From positions 124,001 to 188,000 of the forward strand of contig CAVVUF010000005.1 of assembly GCA_963751425.1 (NCBI GenBank): DNA of 64,000 nt, in the 5' to 3' direction. The stretch comes from CAVVUF01 sp963751425. Lineage in GTDB: Bacteria; Chloroflexota; Anaerolineae; Anaerolineales; UBA4823. Position 1 is the first letter of the stretch. Each line of letters begins with the position of its first letter. This document shows positions 1-9,159 of the stretch, in pieces. Below the pieces are notes generated by a model. That model was not told where the DNA came from, did no database searches, and saw only the letters and a program-made list of their open reading frames with translations. The position numbers and the translations under genes were made by a program.

Positions 1-63
1 TTCAGCATGCCGCGTTTCCAGGCGCTGCACACCGTTTTTTTAGGCTTGGTTTTTAACCACCCT

Positions 64-1395
64 CTATTCTACCAGAGGGCCAGTACGTTCTTGTAATAAA
101 TCCATTAAGACTTTTGACAGTTTTTCTCGATCGTGGCTCGTAAGATACTCGCTATTGACCAGATCAGCCTGATACAAAGGATAGTGGCTCTCCACTTCCT
201 CGTTCACCGTCACCCATTGATATCCTTCTGGCAGGTTCCCGTCTTGCTTGGAATTTACCACAATGATATCAAATAATCCCTCTCCGACATGGTCGACAAT
301 GGCTTGAATATGATCACCGCAAGTGAAACCATCCGTCTCTCCTGGCTGAGTAGTCACGTTGCACACAAAGATCTTCAAAGCCCGGCTTGCCCTAACGGCG
401 GCAGCAATATCCGGTACCAACAGGTTCGGCAGCAGGCTGGTGAATAAACTTCCCGGCCCCATCACAATAAGGTCCGCGCCCAAAAGGGCCTGGATCACTT
501 GTGGATACGCCGAAGGGGCATTTGGCTCCAACCAGACCCGGTTTACCTTCCCAGGAAATTTCGGGATCTTACTTTCACCCTCCACGCGTACCTCACTTAC
601 GGCAAATGGCAGCGCCACATCTGCTACCAGCTGCACATCGAGCAGGGTCGCCGGTAAAACCCGCCCGTGTACTGCCAAAACCCTTCCAGATTCTGCCACA
701 GCCTCCTCAAAGCTGCCCATGATCTCCGAAAGAGCATAGATAAAGAGATTCCCAAAGGAATGCCCTTCCAATCCGATCCCACCGCTTGAAAAACGATATT
801 GAAATAACTGGGTCAACAGCGTTTCGTCGTTTGCCAGGGCTGCCAGGCAGTTCCTGATGTCACCGGGAGGCAGCATACCTGAGGAACGCCGAATTCTCCC
901 TGAAGACCCCCCGTCATCCGCCACTGTCACGACCGCAGTAAGGTTGTAAGTATAATTCTTCAGTCCGCTCAGTAAAACAGATAACCCATGTCCCCCACCC
1001 ACCGCCACAATCTTGGGGGCGCGCTCCAGCCTACGGCGCTGCGTCAGATCATCCAGCATCGGTCTCCCTTTTCGAATGTAAGGAGACAGCAGCGAACGGT
1101 TGAGACCGCTAACCCCCCATAAGATTGAAGCTACCCCGATTAGACCAAATAGGAGCACCCGCACCGGCCGGCTGAAAATCCTTAAAGAAGCCGCTGAAAT
1201 TACCGGCAGCCACCAGGTATCTGGCGCATTCCGATAGATATCCAAGAATAGGATTGCCAACCCCACCGCAATCAAAGTAATCCCCAGGATGATCGGTATA
1301 AACCAGCGTTTAACCCCCAATCCCGGAACCAGCCAACCCAACTGCTTTGGCAGATCCCCCATTATTTTTGAACTTTTACCTTTCTTTTTATTCAT
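64..1395 (-). CDS. yvcK: YvcK/CofD-family gluconeogenesis factor with N-terminal membrane anchor
   Basis: This is a YvcK (UPF0052) family protein, which in Bacillus is needed for growth on gluconeogenic carbon sources and for normal cell-wall synthesis; these proteins bind UDP-sugars. Two hydrophobic segments (about residues 31-53 and 78-97) precede the soluble CofD-like domain. That domain shows the glycine-rich start GGGHGLS near 133, TVADDGGSSG near 157 and PPGDIRNCL near 176. At 443 residues it is longer than the roughly 320-residue soluble versions because of the membrane part. The ATG at 1395 lies only 34 bp from the ATG of the divergent sugar kinase, and no ribosome binding site is visible. 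The role in carbon and wall metabolism is inferred from the family. Confidence 0.93.
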   Translation of the reverse strand: MNKKKGKSSKIMGDLPKQLGWLVPGLGVKRWFIPIILGITLIAVGLAILFLDIYRNAPDTWWLPVISAASLRIFSRPVRVLLFGLIGVASILWGVSGLNRSLLSPYIRKGRPMLDDLTQRRRLERAPKIVAVGGGHGLSVLLSGLKNYTYNLTAVVTVADDGGSSGRIRRSSGMLPPGDIRNCLAALANDETLLTQLFQYRFSSGGIGLEGHSFGNLFIYALSEIMGSFEEAVAESGRVLAVHGRVLPATLLDVQLVADVALPFAVSEVRVEGESKIPKFPGKVNRVWLEPNAPSAYPQVIQALLGADLIVMGPGSLFTSLLPNLLVPDIAAAVRASRALKIFVCNVTTQPGETDGFTCGDHIQAIVDHVGEGLFDIIVVNSKQDGNLPEGYQWVTVNEEVESHYPLYQADLVNSEYLTSHDREKLSKVLMDLLQERTGPLVE

Positions 1396-1407
1396 TCGAA
1401 GGAAACC

Positions 1408-1422
1408 ATTTTATGCTATACT
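1408..1422. promoter_or_regulatory. Back-to-back -10 elements of yvcK (minus) and ROK kinase (plus)
   Basis: The 34 bp between the two divergent start codons holds an extended -10 on the plus strand (TG at 1414, TATACT at 1417-1422) and a -10-like TAAAAT read on the minus strand (1408-1413). The plus-strand box ends 7 bases before the kinase ATG, so transcription should start at or next to that ATG. The minus-strand box leaves a leader of only about 5 nt. The two boxes abut, so polymerase binding at one should exclude the other. Confidence 0.55.
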
Positions 1423-1429
1423 TTAAACC

Positions 1430-2368
1430 ATGAGCAATTATATCGCAATCGACATTGGTGGAACTCAAACCCGCCTGGCGGTGTTTCCTTCACAATCAAA
1501 CATCCCCTTGCTCACCACCCGCATCGCCACACAGCAAGAAGGAGAGCTGCCTCTCGACCGGCTGCTCGGTTAATCGCCTCCGTGTGGGAGCAAAGCCAGC
1601 CCGTCCTCGCCATTGGCGCAGCCGTTGCCAGCCCGGTTGATCCTCATCGGGGGGTCGTCATTGCCCCACCCAACATTCCCGGCTGGGTCAACCTCCCCCT
1701 GCAGAAGCACATCCAAGACCGCTTCCCTGTGCCCACCGCCTTAGGTAATGATGCCAACCTGGCAGCCCTGGCTGAATGGAAGTTTGGGGCAGGGAAGAGG
1801 TCACCGCAACATGATCTATATCACCGTCAGCACCGGGATTGGCGGGGGCGTCATCCTGGACAATAAGCTGCTTATTGGGGAGTGCGGTCTGGCAGGTGAG
1901 CTGGGGCACATTACCGTTCTGGATAATGGTCCCCTGTGCGGCTGTGGGCAGCGTGGTCATCTCGAAGCGGTATGTTCGGGCTTGTCGATTGCCCGTTGGG
2001 TTGAAGAAGAGCTTCAAAAGGGCAAAACATCCATCCTTAAAGCCGATCATCCCCTGACCGCCAAGGAAATTGGCGTTGCCGCGGCCCAAGGTGACACCTT
2101 AGCGATTGCCGCTTTCCACCGCTCTGGCACCTACTTAGGCCGCGCATTTGCAGATTACCTTCATATTTTTAACGTCACTTGCTTCGTTGTGGGAGGGGGT
2201 GTCTCGAGAGTTGGCCCGCTGCTGTTCGATCCCTTAAATGTCACGATGCGGGCTGCGGTGATGTCGCCCCATTACCTGGATAATCTCACCGTCACGACCG
2301 CCGCCCTGGGCGATGAGGTCGGGTTGATGGGTGCCTTAGCCCTGGCGCAAAGCCTGGTCGAAAACTAA
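1430..2368 (+). CDS. ROK-family sugar kinase (glucokinase-like), two compensating frameshifts
   Basis: This is a ROK-family kinase, typically phosphorylating glucose or an amino sugar with ATP. The protein starts MSNYIAIDIGGTQTR (phosphate-binding loop). It continues through GNDANLAALAEW, STGIGGG and the zinc-site region CGCGQRGHLEAV, giving about 312 residues, the usual ROK length. The frame is broken twice. Near 1569 one base appears missing, creating an early TAA. Near 1796 one base appears added, which restores the original frame. All motifs align once these are corrected, so sequencing error is likelier than decay. It ends 2 bases before recJ, so the two are probably co-transcribed. Sugar specificity cannot be read. 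Confidence 0.85.
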
Positions 2369-2370
2369 AT

Positions 2371-4077
2371 ATGCCGCCGGAAAAACGCTGGGATGTCTAT
2401 CCCAAAATAACGGCTGAAGCTGAGCGGGAATTACGCGAATATTCGCCGGTCCTGAAGCAGATCCTCTTCAATCGCGGCTACACGACCCAGGCCTCCGCCC
2501 AGGAATTCATTGCCGCGCAGCCTCCCTCGGGCGCAGCGCCAGAAAACATGCTTGGCATCACCGCGGCTGTCGAGCGCATCGATTATGCCTTAACCCATTC
2601 CGAGCCGATTGCTATTTACGGCGATTACGACGCCGATGGAGTCACCGCTACCGCTCTCCTCGTTCAGTTTCTCCGGCAGTTGGATGCCAATGTTCAAGGA
2701 TATATTCCTAACCGCTTTGACGAAGGTTATGGATTAAATATCGGTGCACTGAACGAACTCAAAGAAAAAGGTGTTCGCCTGGTTATCACTGTTGACTGCG
2801 GCATCCGCTCACCCATTGAAGCCGACCATGCGCGTAAGATTGGCCTTGACCTGATCATCACCGATCACCACCATCCCCTCGGCGATGTCCCAGACTGCCT
2901 GGCCGTGATCAACCCCAAGCAGCCCGGTGATACTTATCCCGATAAAGACTTAGCGGGTGTCGGCCTGGCTTACAAGCTGGCAGTAGGGTATCTCAATTAT
3001 CCTGACAAAAAACACATCTTCCATGGATCTCTCCCACCCGTCGAAGAACTCCTCGACCTGGTTGCCCTGGGCACCATTTCCGATCTTGCCCAACTGCGCG
3101 GGGAGAACCGGGCTCTCGTGAAAGCAGGTTTACAGGTAATCCGCCAGCCTCGCCGCCAGGGTCTTGCTTCCCTCATCGGTGTTTCTGGTTTGACCGCTCA
3201 AAACATCGGCGCATCAGATATCAGCTTTGCTTTAGGCCCTCGCCTGAACGCCGCTGGGCGACTTGAGTCCGCTTTAGCTGCATTTAACTTCTTAATTTCC
3301 ACCGATCTTAACGAGGCGGGGGAGTTAGCCCAAAAATTAGAGAACCAAAACCGAGATCGGCAGGAAAAAACCCGCGAAGCCCTTGCCCTTGCCGAAATTT
3401 TGGCCCACCCAGAACAGGATGGACAATTTCTTTTGATTGCAGCAGATCCCGGATTCTCAACCGGGATTGTGGGTCTGGTTGCCTCCCGGTTAACCGAGGC
3501 TTACTACCGCCCATCCATTGTCGCTTACCAGGGCACCGAATTCACTCGGGCCTCCTGCCGCAGCATACCCGATTTTCACATCACCGATGCTCTCGATGAG
3601 TGTGCGGATTTAATGGAGCACCACGGCGGCCATGCCGCGGCAGCCGGCTTCACAGTCCGCAATGATCGCTGGGTAGAATTAAAAGAGCGCCTTCAACACA
3701 TTGCTGAGCAAAAACTCTTGACTTGCGATCTGCGTCCCTCGATCAAAGCCGACATCGCCTTACCCCTGGTCGATCTGAAGCCCGATATCCTCACCGACAT
3801 CGAACGTCTTCAGCCCACCGGTAACGGCAACCCCCAGCCAATTTTTTGCTCTCGCGGCCTGAAAGTCAATCGCTATAAAGCAGTTGGAAAAGATTATGCC
3901 CACTTAAAGGTGACCCTTTCTGATAACCTCATCACCTATGATGCGATTGGTTTTCGCCTGGGAAGCTGGGTAGAAAAAATGCCCTCTTCCGTCGATATTA
4001 TGTACTTCTTCGAAAAAAACGAGTTCAACGGCAGCGTAAACCTGCAGCTCAACCTGCGCGACCTCAAACCCGCCTGA
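2371..4077 (+). CDS. recJ: Single-stranded-DNA-specific exonuclease RecJ
   Basis: RecJ degrades single-stranded DNA 5' to 3' in recombination and mismatch or base-excision repair. The DHH phosphoesterase motifs are clear: YGDYDADGVTA near residue 83, VDCG near 141 and DHHHP near 165. The DHHA1 domain follows with HGGHAAAAGF in the C-terminal third, and the last ~110 residues form the OB-like domain with QPTGNGNPQP. The length of 568 residues is normal for RecJ. The ATG is 2 bases after the kinase stop with no evident Shine-Dalgarno sequence, suggesting translation coupled to the upstream gene. Confidence 0.96.
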   Translation: MPPEKRWDVYPKITAEAERELREYSPVLKQILFNRGYTTQASAQEFIAAQPPSGAAPENMLGITAAVERIDYALTHSEPIAIYGDYDADGVTATALLVQFLRQLDANVQGYIPNRFDEGYGLNIGALNELKEKGVRLVITVDCGIRSPIEADHARKIGLDLIITDHHHPLGDVPDCLAVINPKQPGDTYPDKDLAGVGLAYKLAVGYLNYPDKKHIFHGSLPPVEELLDLVALGTISDLAQLRGENRALVKAGLQVIRQPRRQGLASLIGVSGLTAQNIGASDISFALGPRLNAAGRLESALAAFNFLISTDLNEAGELAQKLENQNRDRQEKTREALALAEILAHPEQDGQFLLIAADPGFSTGIVGLVASRLTEAYYRPSIVAYQGTEFTRASCRSIPDFHITDALDECADLMEHHGGHAAAAGFTVRNDRWVELKERLQHIAEQKLLTCDLRPSIKADIALPLVDLKPDILTDIERLQPTGNGNPQPIFCSRGLKVNRYKAVGKDYAHLKVTLSDNLITYDAIGFRLGSWVEKMPSSVDIMYFFEKNEFNGSVNLQLNLRDLKPA

Positions 4078-4177
4078 AATACTCAGAGGTTATCCTAAGC
4101 AACAGAAATGGATCTCTCTGACAGTCCTTTTTTCGATTTCACTCCAATATTCCATTGGCAGTCCCGCACTTGTGCAA

Positions 4178-5901
4178 TCACTTCACCATGAATATTCGAA
4201 TGGAACCGTCCTCCGAAACATATACCCGCTCGAAGGTATCTTGCCAGCCTGTTTCCATCAGGTCATAGAGATCATTCCGCCCCCGACGGTTGCTATCTAA
4301 ATAAATCGCCCGTACATTCATCTCCTTGAGCCAATCCCTAAATTCCTGGGTGGTATCAATGGTGAGAGGTATGCTGTCGTAGGTGGTGTAATCCAATTTA
4401 GCCGCCAGCGCCTGGAGCGGAGTAGGTGCCAGGATCTTCGTTTGGGATGGCAGGTTTTGAAATAAATAATGGACGGCTTGTTCATTGCCCGCTTTTCCAA
4501 GGGTTGGATAATCTGGAAATGGGAAGGAACCATGCAGGATCAATCCAGCCACCAGCAGGCAAAAAATGGGCACTAGCCGATAAGGTTCGTTTATCTTCCA
4601 GCTGCCTTGAGTTAACCAGAACAGCAGCATGACAAAGAGGATCATCAAAAATCCGTAGGTAATCGCTGGTTTGGTTAGGATCACACTCAAGAATATAATA
4701 CCGAGGGTGATCAGGCAGAAAACCACTCGCTCCCTTGATTGGACCTCCGGTCCAAAAATCCAGGTAATCCCTACCGCTCCAAAAATCAAAGGCAGGTAGC
4801 TTACCTGCGGAACGATATGTAAAGCCAGGAATCCCAAAGGTACCACTGCGTGGAGCACCCAAAATAGAAAAATCACCAATAAAAAGATCGATCGTTTCCG
4901 AAGGAAAACCGTCCCACCCCACACAGCAAAAAGTAGGAGCACGAACCCCAGCCGCTTGTCAAAAAACACCAGGTAATCTTCCGGGATGGTCTTTGCATTT
5001 GCGGCGATGCGCAGGGCAAAAGCACCCGGGTTGCGAAGGATTGCACGCAGAACCGAGCCGCGGTTTTCTGATTGGGTGCCAAAAAGCCTTTGCGCTTCTT
5101 CCCGAGCTTTGACGAGATCTCCGCCAGTTAGAACTGACTGGTTCACCTCGAAAGAGTCATAAGATTTATATCCAAGCCCAAGGTTAAAATTTCCCACCCG
5201 GATGAGATTGTAGACGAAAAATAAACCAAGAACACAGGCGGCGGGTACCAAAGCGGCAAGGATAAGCTTATACATCGGGTGCAGCCGCCAGCCAAAATAC
5301 ACACCCAAAAGTAAAAGAATCCCTACGAGAACAACCGTTTCTACCCTGGCAAGGACTCCCATGCCGACTAGAGCAGAGGCAGCCGCGAATTCTTCAATTT
5401 TCGGTATTCATAAAACCGGATCAACTGAGCCAGGGCCAGGGCTGAAAAGCCGACAAATACCGCGTCACTCTGATTGACAACCACGGAAGGAAAAGGAGCT
5501 GCCAGAAAGAGAACTCCTAGCATAATATAGGGCGAAAGAATTTCTTTAACTTGGAGTGCCAAGTAAAATACACTCCACCATAGAAAAGCAAACAAGATAA
5601 AACGCCCTACCCAGGTTTCGATCATGAACCAATTGGGTGAACTGCCAACAAGGAGATGGGTAGGTGCGTAGAGGAGGGCCACCAACGGCCCCCAAGCTAA
5701 ATCACGCACTTCTCCTTTGAGTAAGCGCCATCCACTGTCTACATACTTGGCTTCATCATTCGGATTGATCGCCCAAAAATCTGGCATCAAGGCAGGCATT
5801 ACCAGAAGGAAATTGATCAAGAATACGAGCAGAAAGATAAAAGCAGGGCGATGTTGGAATACATAGCCAACCACCGATGAAAACCAACTTTTGTTTTGCA
5901 T
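4178..5901 (-). CDS. Polytopic membrane glycosyltransferase (ArnT/PMT-like), one frameshift
   Basis: This is a large hydrophobic protein with about ten membrane segments, followed by a soluble tail of roughly 100 residues. The N-terminal part carries PNDEAKYVDSGWRLLKG, placing an acidic pair in the first extracytoplasmic loop as in GT-C (ArnT/PMT) glycosyltransferases that use polyprenyl-phosphate sugars. The frame breaks near 5385, where one base appears missing. The first part ends ...KNSRLPLL* and the second resumes in the next frame as AASALVGMGVLARVE, so both are one gene of about 575 codons. A GGAGAG ribosome binding site precedes the ATG at 5901. The gene lies 47 bp behind the GT2 gene, and a polyprenyl-sugar synthase next to a polyprenyl-sugar user is a common pairing. 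Confidence 0.75.
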
Positions 5902-5948
5902 CTCACTCTCCAGGGTTAATCACCCAACCAGCTTTGGAAACTCCTCCG

Positions 5949-6632
5949 CTAATCAACAAACCTGTATTTCACCAGCGTCCACATGGCGATAAACCCATCC
6001 TTCGCCTTGATCTTCTTCCCCTCCGTGTATTCCCTGGGGTTAAAAGTGATCGGTACCTCGAAAATGCGCGCGTGCCGCTTCAGTATTTTGGCGGTAAACT
6101 CTGGCTCGAACTCAAACCCTCTTGCGTGCAGCTTCATATCCTTTACCACTTCTTTTCTGAAAATTTTATACCCCGTCTCCATATCTGTCAGGATGTTGTT
6201 ATAGAGGATGTTCGTTACAAAGGTCAGGATCTTATTCGCCACCATATTCCAGAACAAGATCGGCCTGCGTGCTCCACCCAGGAACCGAGATCCATACACC
6301 ACATCTGCAATCTCATCTTCAAGAGGTTGTAAAAGAGCCGGGTAGTCCTTGGGGTTATACTCCAGGTCAGCATCTTGGATGAGGAGGACATCCCCCTGCG
6401 CCTCCTGAATTCCTGTGCGCACAGCGGCTCCCTTGCCTTTATTCTTCTCGTGATAGATCACACGGCAGCCATCTTTTCCATCAAGCTCGGCCAGGATGTC
6501 ACGCGTTCCATCCGTAGAGCCGTCATCTACCACCAGGATCTCATCCGTCAATTGAGTTCCTGCCACCCGATGGATAATCTCCCGGATGGTCTTTTTTTCA
6601 TTATATACAGGAATAATCACAGTTAAATTCAT
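5949..6632 (-). CDS. GT2-family glycosyltransferase (dolichyl/polyprenyl-phosphate sugar synthase-like)
   Basis: This cytoplasmic GT-A enzyme transfers a sugar from a nucleotide donor, probably to polyprenyl phosphate (DPM1/GtrB-like). The start TVIIPVYNEKKTIREII, the LVVDDGSTDGT motif near residue 35 and the DxD-type QDADLEYNPKDYP near 87 are typical. At 227 residues it lacks the C-terminal membrane segments of longer DPG synthases. The start at 6632 has no ribosome binding site, but TATAAT lies 7 bases upstream, so the mRNA is probably leaderless. It leads a two-gene unit with the membrane glycosyltransferase downstream. Confidence 0.9.
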   Translation of the reverse strand: MNLTVIIPVYNEKKTIREIIHRVAGTQLTDEILVVDDGSTDGTRDILAELDGKDGCRVIYHEKNKGKGAAVRTGIQEAQGDVLLIQDADLEYNPKDYPALLQPLEDEIADVVYGSRFLGGARRPILFWNMVANKILTFVTNILYNNILTDMETGYKIFRKEVVKDMKLHARGFEFEPEFTAKILKRHARIFEVPITFNPREYTEGKKIKAKDGFIAMWTLVKYRFVD

Positions 6633-6639
6633 GCATCAA

Positions 6640-6673
6640 ATTATAAAGGATTTTTCTATTGCCGTGCTATAAT
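6640..6673. promoter_or_regulatory. Divergent promoter pair between the GT2 gene and the AAA ATPase gene
   Basis: On the minus strand TATAAT (6640-6645) ends 7 bases from the GT2 ATG. On the plus strand an extended -10, TG-C-TATAAT (TG at 6665, box at 6668-6673), would start transcription around 6680. That transcript carries GGAGG at 6701-6705, eight bases before ATG 6714. This supports 6714 over the in-frame ATG at 6678 as the ATPase start. Confidence 0.6.
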
Positions 6674-6713
6674 CACCATGAAATTAACCAATTGCCACCT
6701 GGAGGATTTTTCA

Positions 6714-8057
6714 ATGGTAGCTCCTCAAAGACCCCCTGCCAGACCCGTCACCAGCCAGATAGGTCAGAGATTTACCCCGCCCAACCTGCTTAACCTCGAT
6801 GATACCGGTCTCTCGCACCTCTGGTTGCAGGACCTGGCGTTAAAAATCCTCTACTTTCAAGGCTATCTGAGTGGTTTCAAGATCGCTGAAGCCATGGCTC
6901 TACCTTTCACTGGCTTGGCCGACCAGATCTTGGAAGCCCTCAAGCGCGAGAAATTTGTCGAAGTAAAATCATCTCAGATCGGCCTCGGTGAAGGCGCGTA
7001 CCAATATGCCATCACCAGCGCTGGCGTAGCGCGTGCCCGCGAAGCCCTGGAGCGCAGCCAATACGCCGGCCCAGCCCCAGTACCCATTCAAATCTATAAC
7101 GAATCCGTGCATAAGCAAGCCCATGCCCGCCTGACAGTCACCTCACGCACTATCCGCCAGGTATTATCACACCTCGTTCTCTCCGAGAAAACTTACCAGC
7201 GCATCGGACCCGCTGTCAACTCTGGTACTTCCATCTTCTTATATGGCCCTCCGGGCAATGGAAAGACCTCCGTGGCGCGTGCCATCGGCGGTATGACCCT
7301 GCGTGAAACGATGTACATCCCCTATGCGGTGTATGTGGATGGGCAGGTGGTCAAGATGTATGATTCTGTAAACCACCAGCTCGCTCCCGAAGAGTCCCAG
7401 CAGGTCGTCCCCGGCACGGGTTCACTGCGCACCAATCCCCGCCGCGACCCGCGCTGGCTCCTTATCCGCCGCCCCTTTATCGTGGTTGGAGGCGAGCTGA
7501 CCCTGGCAGGCCTCGACCTCGTCTTTGACGACACCAATAAATTCTACGAGGCTCCCTTCCAGGTCAAAGCTAATGGCGGCATCCTCCTGATCGATGACTT
7601 CGGCCGGCAGCTTGTGCGCCCGCGCGACCTGCTTAACCGCTGGATCGTGCCGCTCGAAAACCGCGTCGATTTCCTCACCCTGCATACCGGCCGCAAGATC
7701 GAAATCCCCTTTGATGTGCTGGTTGTTTTCTCCACCAATCTGCCTCCCAAAGACCTGGTTGATGAAGCCTTCCTCCGCCGCCTCAGGCACAAGATCGAAA
7801 TCGGTGACCCAAACTACGAAGAATACCGAGAAATCTTCCGCAGGGTTGCCCAAACTAAAGGCGTTCAATATAACGATCAAGGTCTCGCATACTTACTGCA
7901 GGAATGGTATATCAAGCGCAACCGCAAGCTGCGCGCCTCCCACCCACGTGACCTGTGCGACCAGATCCTGGATATCAGCCGCTTCCTGGCGACTGAGCCA
8001 GCCATGACCCGCGAATTAATCGACCGCGCTGCCGAAGCCTACTTTGTTGAGTTATAA
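6714..8057 (+). CDS. AAA-family ATPase with N-terminal winged-helix-like region
   Basis: This is a 447-residue P-loop ATPase. Walker A is GPPGNGKTS (about residue 178) and Walker B is ILLIDDFGRQ (about 288), followed by FSTNLPPKDLVDEAFLRRL, which holds the sensor and arginine-finger region of AAA+ proteins. The first ~110 residues (LALKILYFQGYLSGFKIAEAM, then a stretch ending in SAGVARAREAL) read like a helical winged-helix module. No transmembrane segment is seen. I chose ATG 6714 because GGAGG lies 8 bases upstream and the promoter falls just before it. The specific partner or substrate is unknown. It stands alone and is not clearly linked to its neighbours. Confidence 0.85.
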   Translation: MVAPQRPPARPVTSQIGQRFTPPNLLNLDDTGLSHLWLQDLALKILYFQGYLSGFKIAEAMALPFTGLADQILEALKREKFVEVKSSQIGLGEGAYQYAITSAGVARAREALERSQYAGPAPVPIQIYNESVHKQAHARLTVTSRTIRQVLSHLVLSEKTYQRIGPAVNSGTSIFLYGPPGNGKTSVARAIGGMTLRETMYIPYAVYVDGQVVKMYDSVNHQLAPEESQQVVPGTGSLRTNPRRDPRWLLIRRPFIVVGGELTLAGLDLVFDDTNKFYEAPFQVKANGGILLIDDFGRQLVRPRDLLNRWIVPLENRVDFLTLHTGRKIEIPFDVLVVFSTNLPPKDLVDEAFLRRLRHKIEIGDPNYEEYREIFRRVAQTKGVQYNDQGLAYLLQEWYIKRNRKLRASHPRDLCDQILDISRFLATEPAMTRELIDRAAEAYFVEL

Positions 8058-8128
8058 ATATCTCTGCGCTCTCTGTAGCTTCATATTGAAAGGCTCCGTG
8101 TTCACTGCGCTTCTCCGGTGAATCTCAT

Positions 8129-8875
8129 ATGACCTACTCCGACCTCCCTCGCCCAACCGTCTTTGCTCACCGCGGCTCCAGCGCCCACGCCCCTGAAAAC
8201 ACCCTGGCAGCCTTCCAGTTATCTCTTAGCCAGGGAGCTCCCGCCCTCGAATTAGACGCGATGCTGAGCGCAGATGGGCAAGTTGTCGTGATCCACGACG
8301 ACTCTGTCGACCGCACATCCAATGGCTCTGGTAAAGTTCGCCAGATGCCCCTCGCCGCCATCAAAGAGCTTGATGGTGGCTCATACTTCAATCCAGCCTT
8401 CAAAGGCGAAAAGATCCCTACCCTCGCAGAAGTCTTCGAGACCGTCGGCCGGCACATTTTCATTAATATCGAGATCAAAAATTATGCCTCCCCGTTGGAC
8501 GGCCTGCCTTCTAGTATTGCCAGCCTGGTTCAAAAATACAACCTTGCCGAATACGTCCTCTTTTCATCCTTCAACCCGCTGGCTCTCCTGAAAATTCGCC
8601 GTCTACTCCCTCAGGTTCCGTGCGGCTTATTGATCTTTCATGGCAGCGGAGGAGGCTGGGCGCGTGGCTGGCTGGGGCGCCGTTTTCCCTGCCAGGCTCT
8701 ACATCCCGATCTGCGGGATGTCACTCCTTCCTTCATCGCCAGCACGCATCAATCTGATCGCCGGATGCATGTTTATACCGTCAACCAACCTGATGAGATG
8801 AAACGTCTTTTTGACCTGGGTGTTGATGGAATTTTCACCGACGATCCCCCCCTCGCCTTGGGCTTACTCAAATAA
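8129..8875 (+). CDS. Glycerophosphodiester phosphodiesterase
   Basis: This GDPD-family enzyme hydrolyses glycerophosphodiesters to glycerol-3-phosphate and an alcohol. It has the family start AHRGSSAHAPENTLAAF (catalytic His and Arg), then ELDAMLSADGQVVVIHD with the metal-binding acids and second catalytic His, NIEIKN, and the C-terminal VDGIFTDDP. At 248 residues it is a normal length for a cytoplasmic GDPD, with no signal peptide. A 71 bp gap separates it from the ATPase gene, with no terminator visible, so the two could be co-transcribed. Confidence 0.93.
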   Translation: MTYSDLPRPTVFAHRGSSAHAPENTLAAFQLSLSQGAPALELDAMLSADGQVVVIHDDSVDRTSNGSGKVRQMPLAAIKELDGGSYFNPAFKGEKIPTLAEVFETVGRHIFINIEIKNYASPLDGLPSSIASLVQKYNLAEYVLFSSFNPLALLKIRRLLPQVPCGLLIFHGSGGGWARGWLGRRFPCQALHPDLRDVTPSFIASTHQSDRRMHVYTVNQPDEMKRLFDLGVDGIFTDDPPLALGLLK

Positions 8876-9078
8876 AACCAATCGGCTAATTACGAATTTG
8901 ATTTTGTAAGGGAATCCTTCCATTCCCCTTGCAGCAGCCCAAACCACAGCCGGCCTACCGGAGGACCATCTTTTTTTTGGCTGCGCTCACGCAGGCGTTT
9001 GGAAGTATATTCGGTAGGAAGGGATTGGAACATTTTACACAGCGATCGGAATTATGCCACCTGCAGATGAGTCCCTTT

Positions 9079-9109
9079 TATAATATAATCTTGCTGAAAT
9101 TGCTTCAGC
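9079..9109 (+). promoter_or_regulatory. Probable promoter and short hairpin ahead of the dehydratase operon
   Basis: In the 284 bp gap after the GDPD gene two overlapping TATAAT boxes occur at 9079-9084 and 9084-9089. A small hairpin (GCTGAA 9093-9098, TTCAGC 9104-9109) followed by a T-rich stretch sits just downstream, in what would be the start of the leader. The rest of the gap holds no convincing gene. Confidence 0.4.
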
Positions 9110-9159
9110 GCTTTTCATTTGTGCTGATTTGTAGAAATTAGTTGATATCTTTCACACCT

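Noticed and set aside
8929..9141. 70-codon open frame between the GDPD and dehydratase genes
   Set aside because: It spans the two TATAAT boxes of the dehydratase promoter, has no ribosome binding site and no protein-like pattern.
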